DNA of 64,000 nucleotides, taken from Hyphomicrobiales bacterium (GTDB lineage Bacteria > Pseudomonadota > Alphaproteobacteria > Rhizobiales > Beijerinckiaceae). Below, piece by piece: positions 55,514 through 64,000 of this stretch (positions are counted from its first letter, which is position 1; each line of letters begins with the position of its first letter). Under the pieces are notes generated by a model. The model saw nothing but the letters and a program-made list of their open reading frames with translations, was not told the origin of the DNA and did not search any database. Location: contig JAGXAN010000011.1 of NCBI GenBank assembly GCA_019075865.1, positions 23,812 through 87,811 of the forward strand, in the 5' to 3' direction. Made by a program: the position numbers and the translations under genes.

Positions 55514-56139
55514 GGTGGAATTAACCTCGGTGGCAAGTCCATTAAACCGGAATTTGAACGGACGTCAAAGCACCGTGGATTGAAAATATCAATCATCTCA
55601 AAACATCAATTTCCAATGATATTTTTATCTCATAACGTATCAAAATTGAGGGTTGGCCCTGGTATGTAGGGGTTGCCTGCGCCGTCTTGGCATGGATTGG
55701 GGTCGATCCGGGCGGCTGGACTCACGGTCTCAGTCATGACTGGTGCCAGTATCGCCATAACCAAAGGCTCGCATTCGCGTGTGGTAAAGCCCGAAGCACA
55801 GCTGGCAATGCCGCTTTCAAGCCAAAATGTGGCTATTTTCGTAAATATCGACAATCCAGCACCGCCCGAGCCTGTATGGACGATCCATCGACTACCATGC
55901 GGCGACCTCAGGGCCACTGGCCGCCGCGTATTTCTGCCAATTTGAAACGTTTTGTATCAAAAATTTCGCGAATTTGAGATGAATGCGCTAAACGGCATGC
56001 CATTGTCCCGGCAAGTTTTCTCCTGGCAAGGCTTCTCCCGGCAAATCTTGGGTCCGGCAAGGCTTGAAGCGCGGTTTCGCCGCCGACAGGTGCGGATAAA
56101 CGCCAGGACCTGATCCAGCAAAATCAGCCGTCCGCCCGC
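55514..56139. other. Intergenic region with a small tandem repeat
   Basis: There are about 626 bases without a supported gene. Open frames on both strands between 55630 and 55945 have no start signal or recognisable family. A degenerate tandem repeat lies at 56006-56066. Confidence 0.5.
56006..56066. repeat. Degenerate tandem repeat, about 15-base unit
   Basis: Four imperfect copies of a unit like TCCCGGCAAGGCTTC follow each other (TCCCGGCAAGTTTTC, TCCTGGCAAGGCTTC, and two diverged ones). Unit lengths of 14-17 bases and mismatches point to a decayed minisatellite, not a CRISPR. Confidence 0.6.
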
Positions 56140-56952
56140 TTAGCCGAGCGTCGACAACAGCCGGGTGGCGGCCTCGCGCACCCGCAAGGCTACCGCCTCG
56201 ATCCCTTCGGCGGCGGTCATCGCGGTCATCGGCACTTCGAGCGCATAGGGTATGTCTTGCGGCATCTGCGCGAGAATGGCGGCAATCGGGATTGCGCCCT
56301 CGCCCGGCGGCAGCCGCTCAGCCCGCCCGGCGTGCAGCAATTCGTCATGGGTATAGCGCCCCTGCACCGGCGCATCGCATAAATGGCCGTAGGGCAGGCG
56401 GTGGCGCGGCACTTTTTGTAATTGCGCAAGCTGGCTGCCGGAGCGGTTGAAATGCAGCATGTCGACGAGAATGCCCACATCCTCGCGGCCGCTGTTTTCG
56501 ACCATTTGCAGCGCTGCATCGAGGTTGGGCACCACCGTCCACGGAAAAAACTCCAGAACCGCACTCAGGCCGTAGCTTTTGGCCAACATGCCGATGGCAC
56601 CCAGCCGATCCGAGAGCCGCGCCAGATCGGGGTCATAGGGCGCGGTTATGATGTGGCGTGCCCCCAATTCCGCCCCCGCCGCCACAAACGGCTCCAATTC
56701 GGCCACGTCGATTTCCGGGGTGATTTTGACAAATTCAATGTCCAGCACACCGATGCCGGTGCGCGCCATCGCCGCTTTCGTCGCCCGCATCATCGGCTTG
56801 TCATGCATCAAGGGATAACCGGGGCTGGTCGGCGTCACCCGGATCAGGCGCAGCCCAACGCTCTGATAACCGCACCGCGCGGCGACTTCCACCATTTCAG
56901 GTGGAGACAGGCCAATGACCGTGAGATGCGCAAGGGAGAGGGCAGGCGTCAT
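56140..56952 (-). CDS. Xylose-isomerase-like TIM-barrel protein
   Basis: This is a 270-residue sugar-phosphate isomerase/epimerase-family protein. It shows strand-helix repeats (VGLRLIRVTP, IEFVKITPEIDV) and acidic metal-ligand candidates in VLEFFPW, ILVDMLHF and YALEVPM. This is the AP-endonuclease-2/IolE-type barrel, which binds a divalent metal and isomerises or dehydrates polyols and keto-sugars. It is the last likely member of the catabolic island, transcribed in the same direction as the oxygenase. The substrate is unknown. Confidence 0.82.
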   Translation of the reverse strand: MTPALSLAHLTVIGLSPPEMVEVAARCGYQSVGLRLIRVTPTSPGYPLMHDKPMMRATKAAMARTGIGVLDIEFVKITPEIDVAELEPFVAAGAELGARHIITAPYDPDLARLSDRLGAIGMLAKSYGLSAVLEFFPWTVVPNLDAALQMVENSGREDVGILVDMLHFNRSGSQLAQLQKVPRHRLPYGHLCDAPVQGRYTHDELLHAGRAERLPPGEGAIPIAAILAQMPQDIPYALEVPMTAMTAAEGIEAVALRVREAATRLLSTLG

Positions 56953-57067
56953 GGAACTGGCTTTTCAGATGCAGACGGGTGTGGGGACAATCATCACGAT
57001 TTTTGCAACAGCCGATGCGCACTGGCAAGAGACAATCTGCGGACAATCTGCACGCCAGCGGTTTGGC

Positions 57068-59194
57068 CTATATCCCGGCTTCGCGCATAAACACCTGCAT
57101 GCCCTGCTCCCAGAACCGGTGCACATAGCTGACCGCATCCCCGCGCGCCGAAATCACCCCGCGCGTAAAAGTGTCGCCCTTTGCCGGCCCCGCCACATGA
57201 AATTTTGTCAAGAACAACGCATTCTCGGGCACGAGGCTTTGGTCTTTGGCCGGACGCACAGCCAAGGGGCCACCATAGACCGAGGCGAGATAAGCAATGT
57301 CGAGCGCGCGCGTTCCGCCGCGCGCTATGCTTTGCAATTGCACCTTGAACCCTTTGCCCAGCGGATCATCGGGGATAAACACGCCTTTGGCATGGTCGCC
57401 CAATCGCTCGACATCACCGCCCTCGACATAGCCGAGCGCCACATGCTGCGCGCCATCGGCCACCAGTGCAATCTGCAGGGTTTTTTCGACATAAATTCCG
57501 GGTCGCAAATGGGGCGCAACATCGCGCACCTGCCCATCGATCGGGGCGCGGATCACCAGGCGGCCCATTTCCTCGGTCAGGCTGGCGATTTTCTGGTTGA
57601 GCAGTTTCTTTTCCATTTCCAGTGGCAGCGTGTCGGCACGGTCCCGCGCTTCGGCGACGCGGCGATCCAGCTTGGCCTGGATAAGCGCCAATTTGGCTTG
57701 CGTGACACGCATGTCCTGCGCAAGTTTGGGTGAAGCCAGCGTCACCAGCGGGTCACCGGCATGAACGAAATCGCCATCGTGCAGGCTGACGGAGTGGATC
57801 TCGCCGGATTTTCCCGTATAGACACGGGCAAAATGCGCGGGCTCCAGCACCGCCGGAATTTCGATCTGGGTCGACCAAGGCACAATCAGGGCGATAAGCA
57901 CGAGGCTAGCCCCGCCAAAGGTGAGCCAGGCGCGGCCACGGACTTGAATTTGTTGGCGCATTTTCCACCATTCCTTGATTTCGGACGTTACCGGCCGGGC
58001 GAGAAACCAGCCAACCTCGACAAAGAACAGAAGGATGCCGAGGATTTTGAAAAAGTAATGATAAACCAGCAGCGCAATGCCAAAATACACCACAGCCCGG
58101 TAGAGCCAGACAGCATAGGCATAGAAAATCATCACGTTTTGAATGCGTTGCGGCAAACGCTCGGGGCTGGGCACGCCAACTTCAAACAGGGCCTCGCGCA
58201 AGCGCCAGCTGCCCAGACGGAACGCCCTTGGCTGCAAATTCGGCACACCGAGAAAGTCCGAAAGCAGGTAATAGCCGTCAAAACGCATGAATGGGCTGAG
58301 ATTGACTGCCAAAGTTGCCAGCCAGCTTGAGGTTGCCAGCAAAAAGGCGGCGCTCCGCAAGCCACCATTGGGCAAAAACGACCATGCCAGCGTCGCAAAG
58401 CAGGCGATCATCAATTCCACAATCACGCCGGCAGCATCGATCTGCATTCGCGCCCGCCGGTTGGGCAGTTTCCAGGCATCGGTGACATCCGAATAAAGCA
58501 TTGGTGTCATCACCAGAAAGGCAATGCCCATGGTGACAACCCGGCATTTGTGCCGCGCGGCCGTAAACGCATGCCCCAATTCATGCATGGATTTCACGAA
58601 AGCGAGCGTCAAAATATACAATGCCGCGCCGCCAAACGAGAAGAAATTCGGGAAGGTGGCGATAAACGCCCCCCATTGGCGCGAAACCAGATAGAGCCCG
58701 ATAATGCCAGCTGCGCCCGTCACCCAGGCAAATTGCCGGGTGTAAAACATCGCGACATAGGGCAGCAATTGCCGCAGCCACCGATCCTGGCGGATCAAAG
58801 GCACGCGGATGAACAGGTAATTGTGGATCAGCCACATGATCCAACTGGGTTTGGCCCGAATGTGGGCGGCATAATAGCCGCGCCAGCCACCGGCCCGCAT
58901 TTCGAACAATTCATGCGCCTCGGCAAAATGGATCACGCGCTGCAGCAAGGCGTCATCCAGATCACGCCCCATCATCTGCCGGCAATTCTCCCGCAGCGAT
59001 CCGATATTGCCACTGGAATTCCACTGGCTGAGCAATTCAAAAATTTCGACATCTATCTGAAAATATTGAAACTTGACCGGGTCAAACAGCAGCCATGTCG
59101 GTGCGCCGTCCAGGCTGGGCGCGCCGTGCAGCAATTGCAGTTCATCGCGCAGTCGCGGCATGGTCGCCCGCAGACTGGGCCTTTGGCCCGCCAT
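57068..59194 (-). CDS. PqqD-like / site-2-protease (M50) / HlyD adaptor fusion protein
   Basis: This is a 708-residue protein with three parts. Residues about 30-100 resemble a PqqD-like winged helix. A polytopic membrane protease part covers about 115-420, with HELGH at 204-208 and the distal NLSPFMRFDG (299-308) whose Asp306 completes an S2P-type zinc site. A HlyD/RND adaptor domain covers about 430-690 with a coiled coil near 490-560. Its ATG overlaps the stop of the preceding adaptor gene (TGATG). Such fusions are found beside type I-secreted giant surface proteins; here such a protein is encoded divergently. Confidence 0.85.
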   Translation of the reverse strand: MAGQRPSLRATMPRLRDELQLLHGAPSLDGAPTWLLFDPVKFQYFQIDVEIFELLSQWNSSGNIGSLRENCRQMMGRDLDDALLQRVIHFAEAHELFEMRAGGWRGYYAAHIRAKPSWIMWLIHNYLFIRVPLIRQDRWLRQLLPYVAMFYTRQFAWVTGAAGIIGLYLVSRQWGAFIATFPNFFSFGGAALYILTLAFVKSMHELGHAFTAARHKCRVVTMGIAFLVMTPMLYSDVTDAWKLPNRRARMQIDAAGVIVELMIACFATLAWSFLPNGGLRSAAFLLATSSWLATLAVNLSPFMRFDGYYLLSDFLGVPNLQPRAFRLGSWRLREALFEVGVPSPERLPQRIQNVMIFYAYAVWLYRAVVYFGIALLVYHYFFKILGILLFFVEVGWFLARPVTSEIKEWWKMRQQIQVRGRAWLTFGGASLVLIALIVPWSTQIEIPAVLEPAHFARVYTGKSGEIHSVSLHDGDFVHAGDPLVTLASPKLAQDMRVTQAKLALIQAKLDRRVAEARDRADTLPLEMEKKLLNQKIASLTEEMGRLVIRAPIDGQVRDVAPHLRPGIYVEKTLQIALVADGAQHVALGYVEGGDVERLGDHAKGVFIPDDPLGKGFKVQLQSIARGGTRALDIAYLASVYGGPLAVRPAKDQSLVPENALFLTKFHVAGPAKGDTFTRGVISARGDAVSYVHRFWEQGMQVFMREAGI

Positions 59195-60672
59195 CAGAAT
59201 CCAAACCTTTGCCGGACGAAGGTCAACGGGCGCCGGAACAGGTAAAATGCCAGTGGCCAGCGCTGGCCAAAGATTTCTGCCGTGCCGCGAACGCCAATGC
59301 GCGGTATGGCGCGCTTGGCAAGGTCGAGTTGGCCCTCCACCCGATAGGCAAGCGTATTGCCTTCAATCACATGCGCCTCAGCGCTGGCCTGGCTGATCTG
59401 GCCATTGATCGGGTGCAGCGGATCGGAATCCAGAAACAGCTTCACCCGCGCCGCCTTTTTCAGCACCAGACTATCGCTGACCCCCAGATCAATCCGCGTT
59501 TCGACCTTCTCAGGATCGGCGATCTGCAATATCCGCTGTCCGACGATCACCGGTCGGCCGATCCATTCGCGCTTGTCATCAAACAGCGCGATCCCGGCCT
59601 GCTTGGCCACGATCACTGCCTTGCTCAACTGGTCGGCTGCATAGTCCCGCTCGGCCTTTTTCACTTCATAATCAGCCTTGGCGACCGCCACTTCGCGACG
59701 GGCTGCGGGATCCACAAACGAGGCTTGCGAATATTGCTCGACCTTGGCGGCGGCAAGCTGGACATTGCGTTCGGCAATTTCAAATTGCCCCCGGATTTCC
59801 GCGTCCTCGAATTCCACCAGCTTTTGACCGGCGACCACATGCTCGCCGGGCTCAATATCAATCGCCTTGATCACGCCATCAATTTTGGCGGCGTAAATGG
59901 CCGGTTCCGCCGCAATGATTTCCGCCGGAGCCAATGCCGTGATTGGCACAGGTATGAACCCGGCAAGGATCAGCAAGACCACCACCAGCGAAGGTCGCAA
60001 CGAGCGTCGCAATTTTGTCAACAGGTTCGGTCGGCTGATGTCGGGTGCCAGTGCCATCCAGGCATGGGCATAAGCCCCGACGATTCGCTCGGCGACCATG
60101 GCTTCGTCCGCATTCCACGCCGTTTCCCGCGCGAACAGCAAACCGGCAAAAACCTTGCCGCTACGGTCGGTCAGCGGTGCCCACAAGAAGAAACCGAAAG
60201 GATAGGTTTGGCGGATGGATTGCGTCTGCGCATCGAAATCATCAAATTCAAACGCACGGATGGCGCGACCTTGCGCGCTGGTTGCCAATTTGCGCGCGAG
60301 GCCCTGCATGACCCCCGCCAGAGGCGTATCACGGTCCACCGTCGCCAGACTGGAAATCGCCGTCAGCGTCAATTGCGCCGGCTTGATGCCGCGAAACACG
60401 AATATCTGGCGGGCATTGAGCAAACGCCGCGATTCATTGGCCGCGAAATAGGCAAATTCCTTGTCGGTGGCGACTTGGCGGGCATCCAATTCAAGCCGCA
60501 GCAGCGCCTGTAGCGCGACCACTTCGGGATTATACATGCCTTCTGCGCCATTGCTGCGTTGCACGGCACCAATTTCAAGTCGCGCTGACTTCAGTGCGGC
60601 TTCGGCCTGCGGGTCGATGCGCAGGTCCGGTTCAGGGCTTTTGTCTGGTGACCGGCCTGTTGCAATGGCCAT
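59194..60672 (-). CDS. HlyD-type adaptor with N-terminal GAF-like domain
   Basis: This is a 492-residue protein. The ATG at 60672 lies one base after the stop of the upstream adaptor gene. Residues about 60-200 look like a GAF-type fold (LTAISSLATVDRDTPLAGVM, RQTYPFGFFLWAPL). A TM near 223-245 follows, then a HlyD domain (AKIDGVIKAIDIEPGEHVVA) with a coiled coil near 300-345 and a beta-barrel C-terminus. It is probably anchored in the inner membrane with a cytoplasmic sensory part, and assists secretion. Confidence 0.82.
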   Translation of the reverse strand: MAIATGRSPDKSPEPDLRIDPQAEAALKSARLEIGAVQRSNGAEGMYNPEVVALQALLRLELDARQVATDKEFAYFAANESRRLLNARQIFVFRGIKPAQLTLTAISSLATVDRDTPLAGVMQGLARKLATSAQGRAIRAFEFDDFDAQTQSIRQTYPFGFFLWAPLTDRSGKVFAGLLFARETAWNADEAMVAERIVGAYAHAWMALAPDISRPNLLTKLRRSLRPSLVVVLLILAGFIPVPITALAPAEIIAAEPAIYAAKIDGVIKAIDIEPGEHVVAGQKLVEFEDAEIRGQFEIAERNVQLAAAKVEQYSQASFVDPAARREVAVAKADYEVKKAERDYAADQLSKAVIVAKQAGIALFDDKREWIGRPVIVGQRILQIADPEKVETRIDLGVSDSLVLKKAARVKLFLDSDPLHPINGQISQASAEAHVIEGNTLAYRVEGQLDLAKRAIPRIGVRGTAEIFGQRWPLAFYLFRRPLTFVRQRFGF

Positions 60673-60673
60673 A

Positions 60674-61444
60674 TCATTGGCCGTTCGTGTCAAATTGCGC
60701 GACAATGCTCATGCCGGGACGAATGGTGTCGTCAATGGCAGCAGGCGCACCAACCACTTTCACCGTTTGGCTTACCGGATCCACGACCCCCGATATCCGG
60801 CTCACCGTGCCTTTATAACTATTGCCGGTTTCTTGCAGCCTGAATTGGAACGGCAGACCGATTTTCAAGAATTTCAGCCATTTGGACGGCACAATCACCT
60901 CGACTTCAAGATGTTTGTCATCGACAATTTTCAGGATCGGCGAGCCGGGGGAGGGAATTTCAAACTCGTGCATATCCAGTTCGGCAACGCGCCCGGCAAA
61001 TGGCGCATGCAATTCGCATTCCTTGATGCGCGCCTGCAATCCGTCGGCGGTTGCTTGCGACTTGTCGGCATTGGCGCGCGACACCTTCACATCATTGCTG
61101 CCGGCCGCATGCAGCCGATTGAGCGTAACATTGCTCTGATAAGTGGCTTCAAATCCCTTGTGCTCGGCTACCGCCGCCCGCAAGTCGGCGCGCAGGCGCT
61201 CGCAATCGAATTTCACCAGCACATCATCGGCCTTGAATTCCTGGCCGTCGCGAAACGGCAGCGACTGGATACGCTCGCCGATGGTCGAAGTAATGGTGGC
61301 TTCGGAAATCGCCTTGACGATGCCGCGCGCGCTATTGGCATCGGAGGCATTGGTGTCCGCAGCACGGGCGAGCGGTGCGGCCAATAATACGGCGGGCACC
61401 ATCAGGGCGCGGAAAATAGCGATGGTCGTGTGCTTGGGGTGCAT
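60674..61444 (-). CDS. Periplasmic adaptor, RND/HlyD type, small form
   Basis: This is a 256-residue protein. The signal peptide ends ARA near 28. A lipoyl-like half motif, IGERIQSLPFRDGQEFKADD, is followed by a coiled coil near 85-140 and HAPFAGRVAELDMHEFEIPS, the second lipoyl half. The ATG at 61444 has GAGG upstream. It is the first gene of a three-adaptor operon, and the compact size suggests it acts with the two larger adaptors. Confidence 0.88.
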   Translation of the reverse strand: MHPKHTTIAIFRALMVPAVLLAAPLARAADTNASDANSARGIVKAISEATITSTIGERIQSLPFRDGQEFKADDVLVKFDCERLRADLRAAVAEHKGFEATYQSNVTLNRLHAAGSNDVKVSRANADKSQATADGLQARIKECELHAPFAGRVAELDMHEFEIPSPGSPILKIVDDKHLEVEVIVPSKWLKFLKIGLPFQFRLQETGNSYKGTVSRISGVVDPVSQTVKVVGAPAAIDDTIRPGMSIVAQFDTNGQ

Positions 61445-61814
61445 GGTCGCCTCTAGGTCCAATTATTTGCCCCAACCTATTTCCGCCAAGTTAACGTTTC
61501 GTTAGTCATAATGGATGAAATCGCGTTTTCCGGAGGCCATAGGTGCTGCACGGGGTCAGAAAAACCAAAAAAATTGGCGGGCAAACAATTATTTTTGGAC
61601 GCTGCATTTACCTCTTTGGCAATCGTCTACATTTAAACGATTGATTTAATTCAAATTTGCATAAAATCCGGCGGGAATTCGCGTTGCATTCGTGAATCTC
61701 GAGGCCAGTTATTTTTGTTCTAAGTTAATACAATTTTTCTTCAAAGGCCTCACACTCCTTACCCAAGGGCAGGGACATATTGCGTTCCGCTATAGTTTGT
61801 TTGGGTCTAAGTTT
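61445..61814. other. AT-rich divergent promoter region
   Basis: There are 370 bases between the adaptor operon (- strand) and the giant surface-protein gene (+ strand), clearly AT-richer than flanking DNA, with no gene. It likely contains both promoters and regulatory sites; none is specific enough to name. Confidence 0.55.
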
Positions 61815-64000
61815 ATGAAAATACATAAGAAAAAATCGTCAAAGCGTTCGTCGCGTATCATTGGCAAGTCGGTGTCTGCCATTCCAAACGATAATTTCCT
61901 GCTGCTTGAGCGGCGCATTGCCTTTGACGCGGCTGGCGCAGCGACGCTGGCGATTGCCCAGAATGACGCCAATCGCGCGAATCAATCGCCCTTGGACCAT
62001 GCCACGGCCATTGACCTGAGCCACAGCGGCTCGGTCCTCCTGAAAGTGCCGGTTGTGTCTGCCACCGAGGCTGCCCATGCCGCCAACAGCCATTTTTCGG
62101 AAATCGTCTTCATCGACGGCAGCCTGCAGGGCCTGAGCACGCTGGTTGCGGATATTTCCGCACAATTGAATCCTGGCGCGGAAATCGTCATCCTGAACCC
62201 GCTGAAAGACGGCGTCAGCCAGATGACCGACGTGCTGGCGGCGCAAAGCGGCGTGCAGACCGTGCAGATCGTCTCCCATGGTTCGGCGGGCAATCTGTAT
62301 CTGGGCACGGCGGATCTCAACATCACCAGCATGGGCACGACCTATGCGGCCGATCTTGCCAGCATCAAAGCTTCGCTCGGCTCTAACGCGCAGATTCTGG
62401 TCTATGGCTGTGATTTTGCGCAAGGGTCGGCGGGTGCCACCACGGCCCAGATGCTCGGCAGCGCCACCGGTGCCAGCATTGAGGCTTCCACCGATCTTAC
62501 CGGCTCGGCATCGCTGGGTGCCAACTGGACGCTGGAATATCATTCCGGCAGCGCCCCCGTTACCGCCAGTTTTGACGCCAGCATCATGGCCAACTGGAAC
62601 CATGACCTGGCCCTGACGACATCTACCTATGTTTGGTCCACGGCATTGACACCGGCGATGAACACGCCTTTGCAACTCACCGTCGCGGGCAAGACCGCCG
62701 CCATCACCGAGACGACGACCAGCGCCGCGGGTAGCCCGGGGGTGGCCATCAATGCCGGTAGTAATGGTGCGTTTACCGGCGGTACATCCCAAAACGGTCT
62801 GGAATTATATGCGGGCACGACCAGCACCACCGCAGGCGAAACCGCGACGTTTGTGTTCAACTCCAATCTCTACACCAGTGGCGTCAAAACCGTCTCTTTC
62901 GACGTCTTCAATATCGATTACCTGGCCAACAGTTGGTCGGACAAAGTTGTCGTAACCGCCTATGACATCAAGGGCACCCAGATTTCAGGCACCGGTATTA
63001 CCGTTACCCCGCTGGCCACTCCCGCCGAATATTCGATCACCAAAAATGCCACCAATGTCACGCTCGTTGGCACCGCGACCGATTCGGGTCAGACCTACAA
63101 TGTTCCCCAGGACTCACCAAATATTTCGATCACTTCGACCACCAATTACAGCGTTGGCAAAGTGGTGGTTCAATATGTGTCGGGCACGGCGGGTACCAGC
63201 ACGGGTGTTGTCTCCATTGGAACGCTGACCACCATTTATGATCCCTCGACCGCCTATGCGGTCGGAACATTGCCAAGCCAGGCCTTTAAGGACAGCCAAT
63301 CCGGCATTTCGGTCGCCACCGCCAGCGGTTTCGCCGACGCTGGCAGTTACGCGCTCACTTATAGCGCGACTGGTCTGCCTGCAGGCCTGACCATCAATGC
63401 CACGACCGGCGTCATCTCCGGCACCATTGATCACAATGCCTCCCTCAATGCCCCGGTCAAGACCGGCTCTGGTGCCACTTTGGACGGCACCTACACGGTC
63501 GTCGTTACCGCCACGGATACCCACGGCGGATTGGCGACATCCACTTTTAATATCGATTCGACCAATCAGGCGCCAACCCTTGGCACCGCCACCTCAGCGC
63601 AGGCCAATGTCGATGGCGCATTGGTTGCGCCCGTCGATGCCTCCAAAGCCTTTGTCGATCCCAATACCGGCGACACGGTCACCTATACGGCAAGCGGATT
63701 GCCTGCAGGGCTGAGCATCAACGCAACCACTGGCGTCATCTCCGGCACCATTGCCAATACTGCCACCCCCGGTTCCTATAGCGTCACCGTCACCGCCACC
63801 GACAACAAGGGCGCGGCAACGCCCGAGACATTCACGTGGAATGTCAGCAACCAACCGCCAGTCACCACCACGGCGCTGCCGGCCAGGACGGTGGTGGATG
63901 GCACCAGCGCCAGCATCAGCACCGCCTCCGGCTTCTCCGACCCGCTTGGCCTGCCGCTGACCTATTCTGCGACCGGCCTGCCCGCAGGCCTGTCGATCAA
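61815..64000 (+). CDS. Giant DUF4347/Ig-repeat surface protein, N-terminal part
   Basis: The frame is open from the ATG at 61815 to the window edge (728 codons and continuing). A basic N-terminus is followed by LLLERRIAFDAAGAATL, the usual motif in front of DUF4347 domains. The DUF4347 domain itself covers about 95-245, with VQIVSHGSAGNLYLG and LVYGCDFAQGS. From about residue 500 there are Ig-like (He_PIG/cadherin-style) repeats with GLPAGLSINATTGVISGT occurring again and again. It is probably secreted by a type I system and acts as an adhesin. The full length is not visible. Confidence 0.88.
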   Translation, partial: MKIHKKKSSKRSSRIIGKSVSAIPNDNFLLLERRIAFDAAGAATLAIAQNDANRANQSPLDHATAIDLSHSGSVLLKVPVVSATEAAHAANSHFSEIVFIDGSLQGLSTLVADISAQLNPGAEIVILNPLKDGVSQMTDVLAAQSGVQTVQIVSHGSAGNLYLGTADLNITSMGTTYAADLASIKASLGSNAQILVYGCDFAQGSAGATTAQMLGSATGASIEASTDLTGSASLGANWTLEYHSGSAPVTASFDASIMANWNHDLALTTSTYVWSTALTPAMNTPLQLTVAGKTAAITETTTSAAGSPGVAINAGSNGAFTGGTSQNGLELYAGTTSTTAGETATFVFNSNLYTSGVKTVSFDVFNIDYLANSWSDKVVVTAYDIKGTQISGTGITVTPLATPAEYSITKNATNVTLVGTATDSGQTYNVPQDSPNISITSTTNYSVGKVVVQYVSGTAGTSTGVVSIGTLTTIYDPSTAYAVGTLPSQAFKDSQSGISVATASGFADAGSYALTYSATGLPAGLTINATTGVISGTIDHNASLNAPVKTGSGATLDGTYTVVVTATDTHGGLATSTFNIDSTNQAPTLGTATSAQANVDGALVAPVDASKAFVDPNTGDTVTYTASGLPAGLSINATTGVISGTIANTATPGSYSVTVTATDNKGAATPETFTWNVSNQPPVTTTALPARTVVDGTSASISTASGFSDPLGLPLTYSATGLPAGLSI

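Noticed and set aside
56006..56066. CRISPR-like repeat array
   Set aside because: Units are about 15 bases, contiguous and diverged, with no spacers and no cas genes.

Overview
The window looks like chromosomal (or large-replicon) DNA of an alphaproteobacterium. The evidence is moderately high G+C, the ArsR/ACR3/ArsH arsenic set, OmpR and ECF regulators, and several protein families typical of that class. I cannot name a genus. No rRNA, tRNA, CRISPR array or intact insertion sequence was recognised. Genes are tightly packed, often with 4-base ATGA overlaps.

Layout. (1) 1-12.6 kb is a metal-efflux and copper region. It holds the end of an RND adaptor and its HME-type permease, a QseBC/PmrAB-like two-component system with a COG4705 membrane protein, a degraded LysE remnant and a cupin. 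It then has a copper operon: small His-rich protein, lipoprotein, TolC-like channel, multicopper oxidase, cupredoxin and CusF-like protein. (2) 12.7-17.4 kb encodes a MacB/FtsX-type ABC exporter made of a fused double ATPase and a large permease. (3) 17.7-28.6 kb is arsenic and metalloid resistance: arsR, two different arsenate reductases, acr3, a Cys-less VOC protein and arsH. Two ECF sigma factors flank a unit holding an ArsP-type permease (frameshifted here), a thioredoxin-like protein, DUF2892 and GlcG-like proteins and a Tat-exported protein. A P1B ATPase follows. Two near-identical ECF-type promoters (TGCATCC-N15-CGTCTTC) sit in front of the two transcription units behind the second sigma gene.

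(4) 28.9-57.0 kb is a catabolic island centred on C3 sulfonates. The core is an HpsN/HpsO/HpsP-like set (2,3-dihydroxypropane-1-sulfonate to sulfolactate) plus SuyA/SuyB (sulfolactate to pyruvate and sulfite) and a TauE/SafE-type exporter suited to sulfite. Around the core are two NitT/TauT-type ABC importers, a polar-amino-acid-type ABC importer with an aspartase/fumarase-superfamily lyase, LysR, LacI and GntR regulators, a four-subunit succinate dehydrogenase/fumarate reductase, a two-subunit Fe-S fumarase/tartrate-dehydratase-type enzyme, a MocDEF-like oxygenase set and a TIM-barrel isomerase. The dehydrogenase, exporter and dehydratase genes share one translationally coupled operon with the second importer. 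This suggests that a dicarboxylate or fumarate branch is part of the same pathway. That combination is the most interesting system in the window.

(5) 57.0-64.0 kb is a surface/secretion locus. Three adaptor-type genes, one of them a PqqD-like/site-2-protease/HlyD fusion, are transcribed away from a very large DUF4347 and Ig-repeat protein that runs off the right edge.
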